A stretch of DNA of 64,000 nucleotides from an uncultured Brachyspira sp. (GTDB lineage Bacteria > Spirochaetota > Brachyspiria > Brachyspirales > Brachyspiraceae), in assembly GCF_944393015.1 (NCBI RefSeq), contig NZ_CALXYQ010000004.1:1-64000 (forward strand), in the 5' to 3' direction. The stretch's first letter is position 1; every line of letters begins with the position of its first letter. The notes beneath the pieces were generated by a model that worked only from the letters and a program-made list of their open reading frames with translations, searched no databases and was not told the DNA's origin. Position numbers and translations under genes: made by a program. Shown in pieces: positions 1 through 8,334 of this stretch.

Positions 1-44
1 AATAATTAGAAGCTAATTAGATTTTAATAAATCAAAATAGTGAG

Positions 45-76
45 CCTCTGATAGCTTTAGCTGTCAGAGGTTTTTT
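45..76 (+). terminator. Intrinsic terminator, array copy 1
   Basis: CCTCTGATAGCT pairs with AGCTGTCAGAGG (one wobble) and is followed by six T. It probably terminates the gene whose stop codon lies at the very start of the window. Confidence 0.85.
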
Positions 77-185
77 AACAAATTATTTTGATTGTATTAT
101 AAAAGGTATAGAACTTCCATGTATTGCTGTATTACAGGATAAATAATTAGAAGCTAATTAGATTTTAATAAATCAAAATAGTGAG

Positions 186-217
186 CCTCTGATAGCTTTA
201 GCTGTCAGAGGTTTTTT
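186..217 (+). terminator. Intrinsic terminator, array copy 2
   Basis: Same hairpin as copy 1. Here the flanking AATCAAAATAGT (upstream) and ACTATTTTGATT (downstream) also pair perfectly, giving a long composite stem. Confidence 0.83.
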
Positions 218-326
218 AGCGAACTATTTTGATTGTATTATAAAAGGTATAGAACTTCCAGGTATCGCTGTATTACAGGATAAATAATTAGAAGCTAATT
301 AGATTTTAATAAATCAAAATAGTGAG

Positions 327-358
327 CCTCTGATAGCTTTAGCTGTCAGAGGTTTTTT
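327..358 (+). terminator. Intrinsic terminator, array copy 3
   Basis: Third copy of the CCTCTGA...TCAGAGG hairpin with a T tract. The unit decays about 20 bases after the T tract, so no coding tail follows it. Confidence 0.83.
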
Positions 359-574
359 AACAAATTATTTTGATTGTTTATAAAATATTGTTTTTATAAA
401 TTTAATAGTTTTTATAGTTTTTTATTATACCTTTATAAGTACATACTTTATACATAATAAATCAAATATAGTTTATAAAATTTCATATTAATATTAATTA
501 TATCGATATGAAATTATACACAATAATAAACTCAATATAATTGAATAATTTTTTAAATTTAAAGATATTTATAC

Positions 575-602
575 TTGACAAAAAAAACTTATGTATTATT
601 AT
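575..602 (+). promoter_or_regulatory. Sigma-70-type promoter of the Asp-rich gene
   Basis: TTGACA at 575-580 and TATTAT at 597-602 with a 16-base spacer. The predicted start near 609 leaves a leader of about 25 bases. The stretch 378-574 is plain AT-rich DNA in which I see nothing else. Confidence 0.7.
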
Positions 603-633
603 AGCTTTAAAATTATGAATTATGGAGCAAATG

Positions 634-1014
634 ATGGAAGAATTAGGATCTATCTTTTTTTTAGACGAACTTAATATATTAAATAATGGCTATTTTGCAA
701 AACTTGATGATGATGATTATGAAGATGACTATGATGATGATTATGATGACGAAGATGATTATGATGATTATGACGATGAAGGCGATTTCGATGACGATTT
801 CGATGATGATGACTTCGACGATGATGACGACTTCGATGATGATTATGATGATGAAGACGACTATGATGATGATTATGATGACGATGATGATTACGATGAT
901 GATGATATAGACGATTTTGATGATGACTTCGATGATGACTTCGACGATGATGATGAAGATTATGACGATGATTATGATGACGAAGACGACTACGACGATG
1001 ATTTTGATGAATAA
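634..1014 (+). CDS. Asp-rich low-complexity acidic protein
   Basis: Unrecognised. After a short hydrophobic head (MEELGSIFFLDELNIL) the protein is almost entirely Asp with interspersed Tyr, Phe and Glu in DDYDD / DDFDD / DDEDDYDD units, so its pI must be extremely low. I chose the ATG at 634 because a GGAG at 624-627 sits six bases upstream; this GGAG overlaps the in-frame ATG at 622, which therefore cannot use it. There is no signal peptide. The codons are mostly GAT/GAC, so the DNA itself is a degenerate trinucleotide repeat and length variation is plausible. It could be a metal-binding or charge-based protein partner; the function is unknown. A hairpin separates it from the next gene. Confidence 0.7.
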   Translation: MEELGSIFFLDELNILNNGYFAKLDDDDYEDDYDDDYDDEDDYDDYDDEGDFDDDFDDDDFDDDDDFDDDYDDEDDYDDDYDDDDDYDDDDIDDFDDDFDDDFDDDDEDYDDDYDDEDDYDDDFDE

Positions 1015-1030
1015 TTAATTGTTTTTATAT

Positions 1031-1062
1031 ATAAAGCAATACTTTTATTAGTGTTGCTTTAT
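1031..1062 (+). terminator. Hairpin without a clear T tract
   Basis: ATAAAGCAATAC pairs with GTGTTGCTTTAT (one wobble) around an eight-base loop. It lies between the Asp-rich gene and the Zn-ribbon gene. No U-run follows, so it may be a weak terminator, a processing site or an RNA-stability element. Confidence 0.45.
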
Positions 1063-1077
1063 ATAAAAAGGTTTATG

Positions 1078-1584
1078 ATGTCAGAGAAGAAATTCAAAAA
1101 ATTTAATAATAACAACAATAATAATAAAGAAAACAATAAGAAATTTTATAATAATAAAAAAAATAAAAATAACTTCTATAAGAAAAAATATAATAATCAA
1201 TATAAATATCAGGAAAAAAGCATAGAGGAATACGAAAAAAGCTATCTTAAAAGACGTATGAGAGAAGACGTTGAAAGACCTATATGTCCTATATGTAATG
1301 AACCTATTTATATAGTAGAAGAAGCTATAAGACATAATGCTAGCGGAGAGTTAGCACATTTTGAATGTATATTAAATGAAATCAAAGAGAATAATATTGC
1401 TGATATGGAAGAAGAAGATAAAATAGTTTATCTTGGTTCTGGAACTTTCGGCATTATACAGGAAAGACAAAACGGAAAGAATACTAGATTTTTTGTACGA
1501 AAAAGAATCAATTATGAAAATAGAAAAGTAAAAAGAATAGAGGATGATGCCGATCCGGAAGAGGAGGATTTATTTAATGTATGA
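1078..1584 (+). CDS. Asn/Lys-rich protein with zinc-ribbon motif
   Basis: The product is 168 aa. The first ~55 residues are extremely basic and Asn-rich, including a run of seven Asn. Then comes RPICPICNEPIY and about 25 residues later GELAHFECI, which together form a CxxC...HxxC zinc-binding arrangement. The C-terminal third is charged (FVRKRINYENRK). The ATG at 1078 is preferred because AAAAGG at 1066-1071 sits six bases upstream. It overlaps argJ by 8 bases, implying translational coupling. The Lys/Asn head and the zinc knuckle suggest RNA or ribosome binding, but this is inference and I cannot name the family. Confidence 0.75.
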   Translation: MSEKKFKKFNNNNNNNKENNKKFYNNKKNKNNFYKKKYNNQYKYQEKSIEEYEKSYLKRRMREDVERPICPICNEPIYIVEEAIRHNASGELAHFECILNEIKENNIADMEEEDKIVYLGSGTFGIIQERQNGKNTRFFVRKRINYENRKVKRIEDDADPEEEDLFNV

Positions 1585-2740
1585 TATGCCGCTGGGATTT
1601 TCTTCTGCTGCAATGAAATCAGGGCTTAAAAATAATGATTATGATTTGGCAATAATTAAAAGCAATCCGCCAAGCGTTGTATCTGCTGTATATACTCAAA
1701 ATAATTTTCAGGCTGCTCCTATTATATTCTCTAAAAAGAATGACAAAAATAATATAGAATTATTAATAGTTAATAGTAAAATAGCAAATGCTTTAACAGG
1801 TAAAAAAGGTTATGATGATGTTTTGGATGTGGTTAAACATGCTTCTGAAACATTTGATATAAAAAAAGATAATATATTAATGGCTTCTACAGGAATTGTA
1901 GGTGTACCTCTTGAAACAGAAAAAATTAAAAAAGCAATTAATATATCAAATAAACATTTCAATAATAACTTCGACAATATTTCTAAAGCGATTCAAACCA
2001 GAGATAAATTCGATAAAATATATACTACTCAATTAGAAGTAGCTTCAGGAAAGACAGCTAATTTTTATGCGGTTGCAAAGGGAAGCTCTATCATACATCC
2101 TAATATGGCTACTGTGCTTCTTTTTATATTCACTGATCTCAATATAGAAAAAGAAACTTTGGATAAGGCTTTCAAAGAATCAATAGATAAAACTTTAAAT
2201 AGAATATCCGTAGATGGAGAAACTTCTACGAATGATATGGCTCTTATTATGGCTAATGGAGCTTTAAATAATAAAATCATTACAGAAAAAAATAAAAAAT
2301 TATTCAAAGATTTAAAATACAAATTAGATGAAATATGTGCATATCTTGCAAAAATGATAATACTTGACGGAGAAGGCATTACAAAAACTATGATAGTTTC
2401 TGTAAAAAGAGCCAAAACACAAAGTAATGCTTTTGATGTAGCAAAAAAAATAGCAACTTCAAATCTAGTGAAAATTTTATTTCTTTCTAAAAATCCTAAT
2501 TTTGAAAAGATATTATCTGTTTTGGGTAATTGTAATATTAATATAAACAATGTATCTCTATATGTGAATGATGAAGAGATTTATAAAAATGGTACAATAA
2601 ATAAATATAATGTTGACACTGAAAGAAAAGAAAATTATATAACTATAGATTTGGGATATAATACAAAATATGAAGATTATTATTATTTCACTGATTTAAC
2701 TCAGGAATATATATCAATACATTCTTCCTACAATATATAG
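1577..2740 (+). CDS. argJ: Bifunctional glutamate N-acetyltransferase / ornithine acetyltransferase
   Basis: ArgJ transfers the acetyl group of N-acetylornithine to glutamate in cyclic arginine biosynthesis. Family motifs seen are MASTGIVGVPL, KGSSIIHPNMATVL with the Ala-Thr self-cleavage site (Thr about residue 179), and DGETSTND. Length is 387 aa, normal for the family. The start is the ATG at 1577 because a strong GAGGAGG (1561-1567) lies nine bases upstream; it overlaps the preceding gene by 8 bases. No other arginine gene is in the window. The self-processing threonine predicts an alpha/beta heterodimer. Confidence 0.95.
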   Translation: MYDMPLGFSSAAMKSGLKNNDYDLAIIKSNPPSVVSAVYTQNNFQAAPIIFSKKNDKNNIELLIVNSKIANALTGKKGYDDVLDVVKHASETFDIKKDNILMASTGIVGVPLETEKIKKAINISNKHFNNNFDNISKAIQTRDKFDKIYTTQLEVASGKTANFYAVAKGSSIIHPNMATVLLFIFTDLNIEKETLDKAFKESIDKTLNRISVDGETSTNDMALIMANGALNNKIITEKNKKLFKDLKYKLDEICAYLAKMIILDGEGITKTMIVSVKRAKTQSNAFDVAKKIATSNLVKILFLSKNPNFEKILSVLGNCNININNVSLYVNDEEIYKNGTINKYNVDTERKENYITIDLGYNTKYEDYYYFTDLTQEYISIHSSYNI

Positions 2741-2753
2741 AATTTTTTTTAAT

Positions 2754-3078
2754 CCCCCACCCTTTATATTTATAGTCATAATCTGCAATTTTAATTTTCA
2801 ATTTTTTTATTATCAAATTAGAATTTAAAGCACCCCACCCTAGTTTAAAATAAATTTATAATCTACACACCGCACGGTGAGCAAAACTATAAATATTGAT
2901 TTAATTATTATTGCAAATAAATCTAGAATAAAAATTCAGCTAACCGTGCGTTTAAATAGATTCATTATCTAATCAAAACTTGGGCGGGCATGCTTTTATA
3001 AGTAAGCAAAAAAGAAAAATTAAATTATTTATTTTTAAAATAAGTAAAAAATATAAAAGGGCGGGGTATGTAATTAAA
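2754..3078. repeat. Full nested-inverted-repeat intergenic element
   Basis: The GC-rich boxes lie in mirror order: CCCCCACCCTTT (2754), GCACCCCACCCTAG (2830), CGCACGGTGAGCA (2871), ACCGTGCG (2943), AACTTGGGCGGGC (2978), AAAGGGCGGGG (3056). Outer, middle and inner boxes are each complementary to their partner, so the ~325 bp could fold as three nested stems. It ends just before the promoter of the next gene. Confidence 0.85.
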
Positions 3079-3087
3079 GCATTATAC

Positions 3088-3115
3088 TTGACTTATAATA
3101 TTTTTTGTATATAAT
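3088..3115 (+). promoter_or_regulatory. Promoter of the MATE leader
   Basis: TTGACT (3088-3093) and TATAAT (3110-3115), 16-base spacer. The predicted transcript start near 3122 gives a ~120-base leader before the ATG at 3244. Confidence 0.75.
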
Positions 3116-3117
3116 TA

Positions 3118-3230
3118 GAGATATCAATATCTATAAAAATAATAAAATTTGTCGCCGGATAAATTTTTTTAAAACGTTTGTATTCATACCGTAGGCCTTA
3201 GAAAGTATGAACACAAACGTTTTTTTATTA
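3118..3230 (+). promoter_or_regulatory. Candidate riboswitch/attenuator leader (guanidine-IV-like)
   Basis: The leader carries an unpaired-looking GTCGCCGGAT (3151-3160). It is followed by a 19-bp hairpin (AAAACGTTTGTATTCATAC at 3171-3189 with its partner 3205-3223, one mismatch) and a T tract to 3226, only 17 bases before the start codon. The loop is CGTAGGCCTTAGAAA. A terminator inside the leader of a MATE exporter, with conserved-looking GCCGG and GGCC segments able to pair, fits the known mepA/guanidine-IV arrangement. The class assignment is from memory of that motif and is tentative; the attenuator itself is clear. Confidence 0.5.
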
Positions 3231-3243
3231 TGGGGTATTTTTT

Positions 3244-4545
3244 ATGAATGTACTGAATATGTTTATTAAATATGTATCATTAAACGTGCTTGGTATGATA
3301 GGATTATCATGCTATATACTCGCTGATACTTTCTTTGTAGCAAGAGGAATAGGCTCTGACGGACTTACAGCTTTAAATATAGCTATACCCATTTTCAATT
3401 TAGTTAATGGACTTGGCTTAATGCTTGGTATGGGCTCTGCTACTAAATACGCAATATTAAAAACTCAGAATAAAAATAATGAAGCTAATATTATATTCAC
3501 TAACTCTTTAATTTATATATTAATAATATCTACTTTGTTTATAGTTGTAAGCGTATTCTTTACATCGCACATAGCATATATTTTAGGTGCTAGAGATAAT
3601 ATACATACTATGACAAATACATATATTAAGATGATACTTTTATTTTCACCTATGTTTATGCTCAATAATGTACTTTTAGGATTCGTTAGAAATGATAATC
3701 ATCCAAGACTGGCTATGATCGCTATGCTTATGGGAAGTTTATTTAATGTAGTTTTTGATTATATATTTATATTTCCTTTTAATATGGGAATATTCGGAGC
3801 TGTACTTGCAACAGTTTTCTCTCCTATTGTAAGCATATTAATATTAGCAACATTGTTTATAAAAAAGAAAAATACATTTTTTATTGTTAAGCCTAATATA
3901 AGTTTTAATAAGTTTTTTGAAATATCTTCTCTTGGAATATCTTTTCTTATAACAGAATTATCATCAGCTTTTGTTATGATAGCTTTTAATATAATAATAT
4001 TAAATATTGCAGGTAATGTAGGAGTTGCAGCTTATGGTATAACTGCAAATATAGCATTAGTGATAATAGCAATATTCACAGGAATGGGACAAGGAGTTCA
4101 GCCTATCATAAGTATGAATTATAATAATGAAACGAATATAAATAAAATATATAAATACTCTATAATTTTATCAGCTAGCATTTCTATTGCAGTTTATATA
4201 ATCACTTTTATATTTGCAAATGAAATAACTTCAATTTTTAATAGAGATAATATTGAAGAGCTTCAAAAAATATCTGTTAATGGGCTTCGCATATATTTCA
4301 CAGCATTTATATTTGTAGGCTATAATATTATAACTTGCGTATATTTTTCTGCTATGGATAAAGCTAAACCATCATTTATAATATCTATATTAAGAGGCTT
4401 TATATTTATAATGCCTTCTATATTTATTTTATCATCGCTTTTTAATATGACAGGAGTATGGCTTTCTTTTCCAACTGCTGAAATTTTGACAAGTATTTTT
4501 TCTTTGATATTTTTTATAAATTTCAACAAACATAAAATGTACTAA
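3244..4545 (+). CDS. MATE family efflux transporter
   Basis: The product is 433 aa with about 12 hydrophobic segments, normal for the multidrug and toxin extrusion family, which exports cationic compounds using a Na+ or H+ gradient. Characteristic stretches are YILADTFFVARGIGSDGLTA near the N-terminus (cf. 'DTFFVGR.G'), GLMLGMGSAT, and GMGQGVQPIISMNYN in the second half. It is monocistronic, with its own promoter and an attenuator-like leader (3118-3230), so expression is probably ligand-controlled. A second MATE protein at 37.7 kb lacks such a leader. Confidence 0.92.
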   Translation: MNVLNMFIKYVSLNVLGMIGLSCYILADTFFVARGIGSDGLTALNIAIPIFNLVNGLGLMLGMGSATKYAILKTQNKNNEANIIFTNSLIYILIISTLFIVVSVFFTSHIAYILGARDNIHTMTNTYIKMILLFSPMFMLNNVLLGFVRNDNHPRLAMIAMLMGSLFNVVFDYIFIFPFNMGIFGAVLATVFSPIVSILILATLFIKKKNTFFIVKPNISFNKFFEISSLGISFLITELSSAFVMIAFNIIILNIAGNVGVAAYGITANIALVIIAIFTGMGQGVQPIISMNYNNETNINKIYKYSIILSASISIAVYIITFIFANEITSIFNRDNIEELQKISVNGLRIYFTAFIFVGYNIITCVYFSAMDKAKPSFIISILRGFIFIMPSIFILSSLFNMTGVWLSFPTAEILTSIFSLIFFINFNKHKMY

Positions 4546-4594
4546 AATTGACTATTTTTTATTGATATATAATCATTGCACTAAATAGATAATT

Positions 4595-4690
4595 ATGCAA
4601 AATAATTTTAGTATGATTTAGTACTAATATTATACTTATAGTTTCGCAGTAGGCAGGAAAAATAACAACATAAAAATTTTCAGTACATTT
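4595..4690 (+). repeat. Decayed fragment of the MITE-like element
   Basis: AATTTTAGTATGATTTAGTA followed by a TACTTATAG-type stretch and a terminal CAGTACATTTTTAG resembles bases 41850-41967 of the intact copy. The GC-rich centre and the left end are missing. Confidence 0.6.
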
Positions 4691-4698
4691 TTAGTAAT

Positions 4699-4733
4699 AA
4701 AAAGGGTTAAAACTTAATATCAAGTTTTAACCC
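4699..4733 (-). terminator. Terminator of thlA
   Basis: GGGTTAAAACTT / AAGTTTTAACCC, 12 perfect base pairs with a six-base loop. On the minus strand it is followed by five T. It lies 22 bases past the thlA stop. Confidence 0.88.
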
Positions 4734-4755
4734 TCACAATTTTATCAACTATAAA

Positions 4756-5931
4756 TTACATTTCTACAACTAAAGAAGTACCCATACCGCCGCCTATACA
4801 AAGTGTAGCAAGTCCTTTCTTAGAACCTCGTTTTTTCATCTCATATAAAAGCGTAGTAAGTATTCTAGCTCCGGAAGCTCCGATTGGGTGTCCTATAGCA
4901 ATAGCTCCTCCATTAACATTAACTTTATCCATATCGAATTTTAATTCACGAGCAACAGCAATAGACTGAGCAGCGAAAGCCTCATTACTTTCTATTAAAT
5001 CCATATCTTCAACTGTAAGATTAGCCATTTTCAAAGCCTTTCTAGTTGCCTCTACAGGACCTATACCCATTATTCTAGGTTCAACGCCATGAGTAGCATA
5101 ACCCAAAACTTTAGCCATATACTTAATTCCAAGCTCATCAGCTTTTTCTTTAGACATAACAACTACAGCTGAAGCAGCATCATTGATACCTGAAGCATTA
5201 CCAGCAGTAACAGTACCGTCTTTCTTAAATGCTGGCTTTAATCTGCCTAAAGATTCCATAGTAGTACCGAATGTAGGGTGTTCATCTGTATCTACTACTA
5301 TTTCACCTTTTTTAGTTTTTATTGTAACAGGAACTATCTCATCTTTGAATCTTCCGCTTTTTACAGCAGCCTCAGCTCTGTTCTGGCTTCTGCATGCAAA
5401 CTCATCTTGTTCTTGTCTAGTTATTCCCCACTTTTCTGCAATATTTTCAGCAGTAACTCCCATATGATAATGCTCAAAAGCACATATAAGAGCATCATTA
5501 AGTAAAGTATCCTGCATCTTAGTTTCAGCCATTCTAGCACCCATTCTCATAGCTGAAGAAGTATATGGAGCCATACTCATATTTTCAGTACCGCCTGCAA
5601 CTACTATATCAGCATCTCCAGCTCTAATCATTTGTGCTGCCATTGATACTGCTCTTAGTCCTGAACCGCATAATATATTGATAGTTAATGCAGGCTTATC
5701 TACAGGTATTCCGGCATTAATAGAAATTTGCCTTGCTACATTTGGAAGAAGTGCTGATTGTATAACACAGCCAAAATAAGTTTCATCAACTTGTTCAGGT
5801 TTGATGTTTGCTCTTTTTAATGCTTCTTTTACTGCTATTGTACCTAATTCTACAGCAGATACATTGGAAAATGATCCCAAAAATTTGCCTACAGGTGTCC
5901 TAACAGCACTTGCTATTACTATTTCTCTCAT
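4756..5931 (-). CDS. thlA: Acetyl-CoA C-acetyltransferase (thiolase)
   Basis: Condenses two acetyl-CoA to acetoacetyl-CoA, or runs in reverse, the first step of butyrate-type fermentation. The product is 391 aa, the usual length. The three catalytic residues are present: Cys88 in [10 protein letters not shown], His348 in [10 protein letters not shown] and Cys378 in [16 protein letters not shown] precedes the ATG. It is apparently monocistronic with its own terminator; no other butyrate-pathway gene is adjacent. Confidence 0.95.
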   Translation of the reverse strand: MREIVIASAVRTPVGKFLGSFSNVSAVELGTIAVKEALKRANIKPEQVDETYFGCVIQSALLPNVARQISINAGIPVDKPALTINILCGSGLRAVSMAAQMIRAGDADIVVAGGTENMSMAPYTSSAMRMGARMAETKMQDTLLNDALICAFEHYHMGVTAENIAEKWGITRQEQDEFACRSQNRAEAAVKSGRFKDEIVPVTIKTKKGEIVVDTDEHPTFGTTMESLGRLKPAFKKDGTVTAGNASGINDAASAVVVMSKEKADELGIKYMAKVLGYATHGVEPRIMGIGPVEATRKALKMANLTVEDMDLIESNEAFAAQSIAVARELKFDMDKVNVNGGAIAIGHPIGASGARILTTLLYEMKKRGSKKGLATLCIGGGMGTSLVVEM

Positions 5932-6059
5932 ATTCTCTCCTTAAAAAATTATTTTTATAATTATAGATTATTTTTCTGAAATATGGGCTATTATACTATA
6001 GTATAGTAATTTAAAATTGCTTTTACAAGTTTATTTATAATTTTTTTTATTATTAATCT

Positions 6060-6175
6060 AATCAACGCACGGTAAACGCATTTTTATATATTGTTTAAAT
6101 TAAAATTATTCATAAGTTTATATTTTTAATTATACTAAAGTTGCGGTCAGCAGACTATTATTGGTGGGGAGATAA
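6060..6175. repeat. Degenerate copy of the nested-inverted-repeat element
   Basis: Only CGCACGGTA (6066), TGCGGTCAGCAGA (6142) and GGTGGGGA (6163) are recognisable. It lies in the 500-base gap between thlA and thiL; the rest of that gap holds a hairpin and short AT-rich direct repeats. Confidence 0.5.
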
Positions 6176-6194
6176 AAAATCTGTTTTGACTATA

Positions 6195-6331
6195 AAAAAT
6201 TATTATTTATTATTATTGCTAATAAAAATTGTTCGCTCAAAGGCTCTGTCAAGTAAACTTGCCAGAGGCTCACAATTTTTATAATTAGCTTTACAATATT
6301 TAAAATTATTATTTATTATTATTGCTGATAT
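6195..6331. repeat. Composite hairpin flanked by direct repeats
   Basis: On the minus strand, GTGAGCCTCTG...CAGAGCC forms a stem (6241-6270) enclosed by an AAAAATTGT/ACAATTTTT outer stem (6224-6280). AATTATTATTTATTATTATT occurs on both sides (6198 and 6304). The GTGAGCCTCTG and AGCGAAC words are shared with the array at 1-377, so this looks like a dispersed copy of the same hairpin family. It may also act as a terminator. Confidence 0.55.
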
Positions 6332-6375
6332 TAATAATAAAAATTAAATATTAGTTATATTATAAGTTTTAAAGC

Positions 6376-6417
6376 GAGATTTTTTATATACAATAATAAA
6401 TTATAAATAAAAATCTC
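6376..6417 (-). terminator. Hairpin downstream of thiL
   Basis: GAGATTTTT...AAAAATCTC arms of about 11 bases lie about 20 bases past the thiL stop. No clear U tract follows on the minus strand, so terminator activity is uncertain. Confidence 0.4.
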
Positions 6418-6434
6418 AGGTAGATGTAAATAAA

Positions 6435-7394
6435 TCAACAATGCACAAATCCTAATGAATCAAAATGAATTTCATTATTATTTGAATCTATGAATCTTAT
6501 ATATGTATTTGAATATTCTTTAACTTTTCCTATCTTTATTAAATTATTTTCTTCAGGTATATCATCTGAAGTTGTAAAAATAACGGCATAATCTTCTCCG
6601 CCTGTGAGAATAGATTTTAATATTTCTTTATTGTTATTTTTATTGTCATTATTAAAAAATCTATTTACTAAATTCCAATTTGAAGATTCATATATTTCTA
6701 TAGTTTTATTTGATTCTTCGGCAATATGAGAAGTATCTTGTAAAAGTCCGTCACTTATATCTATAGATGAGTTGATTTTGTATTTACTAATGATATCCTG
6801 CCATTTATCATAAAAAAGTTTAGGTCTTAAATGAGTTTTAACACTATCATCATTATAATCGTAATTTCCAGATAAAAGTTTTTTAAGCCCTAAATCACTT
6901 TCCCCAACAAATCCAAGAACATAAACATTATCATCAATTTGAGCATTGCTTCTTAATATCGATTTATTTTTTTCTATAGTGCCAATCAATGTTACAGAAA
7001 TGAAAAAGAAATCATTTGATGAAGTGGTATCTCCTCCGGATATTTCAATATTATACGGCTTACAGGCTTCTATAAAACCTCTATACCATTCCAATATATT
7101 TTCATCATTAATTTTTTTAGGTATTGAAAGTGATATAAATGCATTTTTAGGATCTGCCCCTTTGCATATTATATCGCTAATATTTGCCTGAGCTGACTTA
7201 TATCCTACATCATAAAAAGAATAATAATTCAAAGAGAAATGTATATTCTCTACTAATATATCAGTTGTTATTAAAACATCTTTATCTGTGCTTATGTTTT
7301 TTATAACAGCACAGTCATCACCTATATTCAAATTATCTGTATTATTAGATTTTGTTAATTCTTTGATTTTTTCTATTAGCTTGAATTCCTGCAT
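6435..7394 (-). CDS. thiL: Thiamine-monophosphate kinase
   Basis: Phosphorylates thiamine monophosphate to thiamine diphosphate with ATP. The product is 319 aa, normal for ThiL. Motifs are NIGDDCAVI near residue 25, TTDILVENIHF, GYKSAQANISDI with GADPKNAF, and SGGDTTSS, which together make the Mg-ATP and substrate sites of this PurM-like fold. No other thiamine gene and no recognisable TPP riboswitch is nearby. It is transcribed alone on the minus strand from an extended -10 promoter. Confidence 0.93.
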   Translation of the reverse strand: MQEFKLIEKIKELTKSNNTDNLNIGDDCAVIKNISTDKDVLITTDILVENIHFSLNYYSFYDVGYKSAQANISDIICKGADPKNAFISLSIPKKINDENILEWYRGFIEACKPYNIEISGGDTTSSNDFFFISVTLIGTIEKNKSILRSNAQIDDNVYVLGFVGESDLGLKKLLSGNYDYNDDSVKTHLRPKLFYDKWQDIISKYKINSSIDISDGLLQDTSHIAEESNKTIEIYESSNWNLVNRFFNNDNKNNNKEILKSILTGGEDYAVIFTTSDDIPEENNLIKIGKVKEYSNTYIRFIDSNNNEIHFDSLGFVHC

Positions 7395-7422
7395 ATTTAT
7401 ATTTCCATAAATATTTTTTATG

Positions 7423-7431
7423 ATTATAACA
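7423..7431 (-). promoter_or_regulatory. Extended -10 element of thiL
   Basis: TGTTATAAT on the minus strand about 30 bases upstream of the thiL ATG. No good -35 hexamer is visible, as expected for a TGn extended -10. Confidence 0.5.
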
Positions 7432-7469
7432 TATATAAAAAAGTTTTAAATGAAAAATTTTATTCTCAT

Positions 7470-7670
7470 CCCCACCCTCTAGGCTTTTTATTAACATAGA
7501 CATTTTTGTGCTATTTTTCTTTTTAATTATATTATGTTATTTTTGCTGCCCACCCAAGATTTTTTTAAAATTTGAGTCGTTATCACCGCACGCAGAGTAA
7601 AATTTTGAGTATGAGTGAATTGTGAATTATAATTTAAATGATAAATAAAAATGCCATTCACCGTGCGCTA
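7470..7670. repeat. Half-element of the nested-inverted-repeat family (left arm and core)
   Basis: CCCCACCCTCTAGG (7470), GCTGCCCACCCAAG (7545), ACCGCACGCAG (7585) and CACCGTGCGC (7659) are present. The G-rich right arm is absent. Confidence 0.8.
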
Positions 7671-7699
7671 AATTGATTAATTCATAAATAAAAATAAAA

Positions 7700-7733
7700 A
7701 AGGCTTATAAAATGATTAACATTTATAAGCCTT
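7700..7733 (-). terminator. Terminator of the rnf transcript
   Basis: AAGGCTTATAAA / TTTATAAGCCTT, 12 perfect base pairs; on the minus strand it runs into TTTTTTATTTTT. It marks the end of the cluster directly after rnfG. Confidence 0.9.
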
Positions 7734-7756
7734 ATTAATTCTAATATTTAATTAAT

Positions 7757-8332
7757 TTATTGATTTTTGAACAAATTAACAGCCTCATCTTTAGCACTAT
7801 TAACAGCATTAACAACAGAAGCAGTGGATATTGTAGCACCGCTTATAGCAGCAATTTGAGCATCTCCAGCTTCTTCAGGCTTGATTCCTTTTACAACAGA
7901 TAAAGAAACTATTGTGCTTTGACCTTTGAATTGATCTCTGAAAGCAGGCTCAGTAATTTTAGCACCAAGACCAGGAGTTTCAGCTTGTTCAGTAACTACA
8001 ATAGCAGTTATCTTCTCAACATTAGCATCTAAACCAACAAGCACTTTATTTTCACCATTGTATCCGCCTGCAGAAGAAATCATAGCATAACCAACAACAG
8101 TACCATCAGCTTTTTTACCAATATAGTAAGGATAAGCAGAATTTTCAGTTAAAGGTCCTTCCAATTCATCAGCACCCTCAATAACAGTTTTAACACCATT
8201 AAGTACTGTTTTTTCATTGTTAGCTAAAATATCTTTTTCAAAAGAAGAATATACAAATGAAAGTAAAAAACCAGCCAACAATGCAGTAATAGCAACCGAA
8301 ATAACGGCAGTATAACCAACCTCTTTTTTCAT
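7757..8332 (-). CDS. rnfG: Rnf complex subunit G
   Basis: Membrane-anchored FMN-binding subunit of the Rnf ferredoxin:NAD+ oxidoreductase, an ion pump. The product is 191 aa with one N-terminal membrane segment (residues ~8-28) and the SGATIST flavinylation motif near residue 165, where the Thr carries covalent FMN in this family. GLGAKITEPAF is also typical. It starts 2 bases after the rnfD stop, so translation is coupled. It is the last gene of the cluster: a strong terminator follows and rnfE, rnfA and rnfB are not here. Confidence 0.93.
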   Translation of the reverse strand: MKKEVGYTAVISVAITALLAGFLLSFVYSSFEKDILANNEKTVLNGVKTVIEGADELEGPLTENSAYPYYIGKKADGTVVGYAMISSAGGYNGENKVLVGLDANVEKITAIVVTEQAETPGLGAKITEPAFRDQFKGQSTIVSLSVVKGIKPEEAGDAQIAAISGATISTASVVNAVNSAKDEAVNLFKNQ

Positions 8333-8334
8333 AA

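Larger units (their letters stand above)
1..377. repeat. 141-bp tandem repeat array, about 2.7 copies
   Basis: Near-identical units begin at 1, 142 and 283, an exact 141-base period. The third copy loses similarity after 377. Each unit holds an intrinsic-terminator hairpin and then, in the complete copies, the last codons of a reading frame ending GIELP-(C/G)-IAVLQDK and a stop (144-146 and 285-287). By register, the stop of the true upstream gene would lie at 3-5, so the array looks like repeated duplication of a gene 3' end plus its terminator. Copies 1 and 3 share an 'aacaaatt' variant, while copy 2 has 'agcgaact', which restores a perfect outer stem. Confidence 0.93.

Noticed and set aside
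1-377. Possible CRISPR array
   Set aside because: The repeats are 141 bases long, adjacent, contain coding tails and have no unique spacers; they are tandem duplications.
686-910. Met-rich ORF (MMTMM...) inside the Asp-rich gene
   Set aside because: It is the +1 frame of a GAT repeat and carries no information of its own.
4546-4700. Small gene between the MATE gene and thlA
   Set aside because: No frame of useful length; the sequence matches a fragment of the MITE-like element.
7395-7470. TPP riboswitch for thiL
   Set aside because: No CUGAGA or ACCTGA-type core is found in the 75 bases before the gene; a CTGAGA word past the stop belongs to a simple hairpin.
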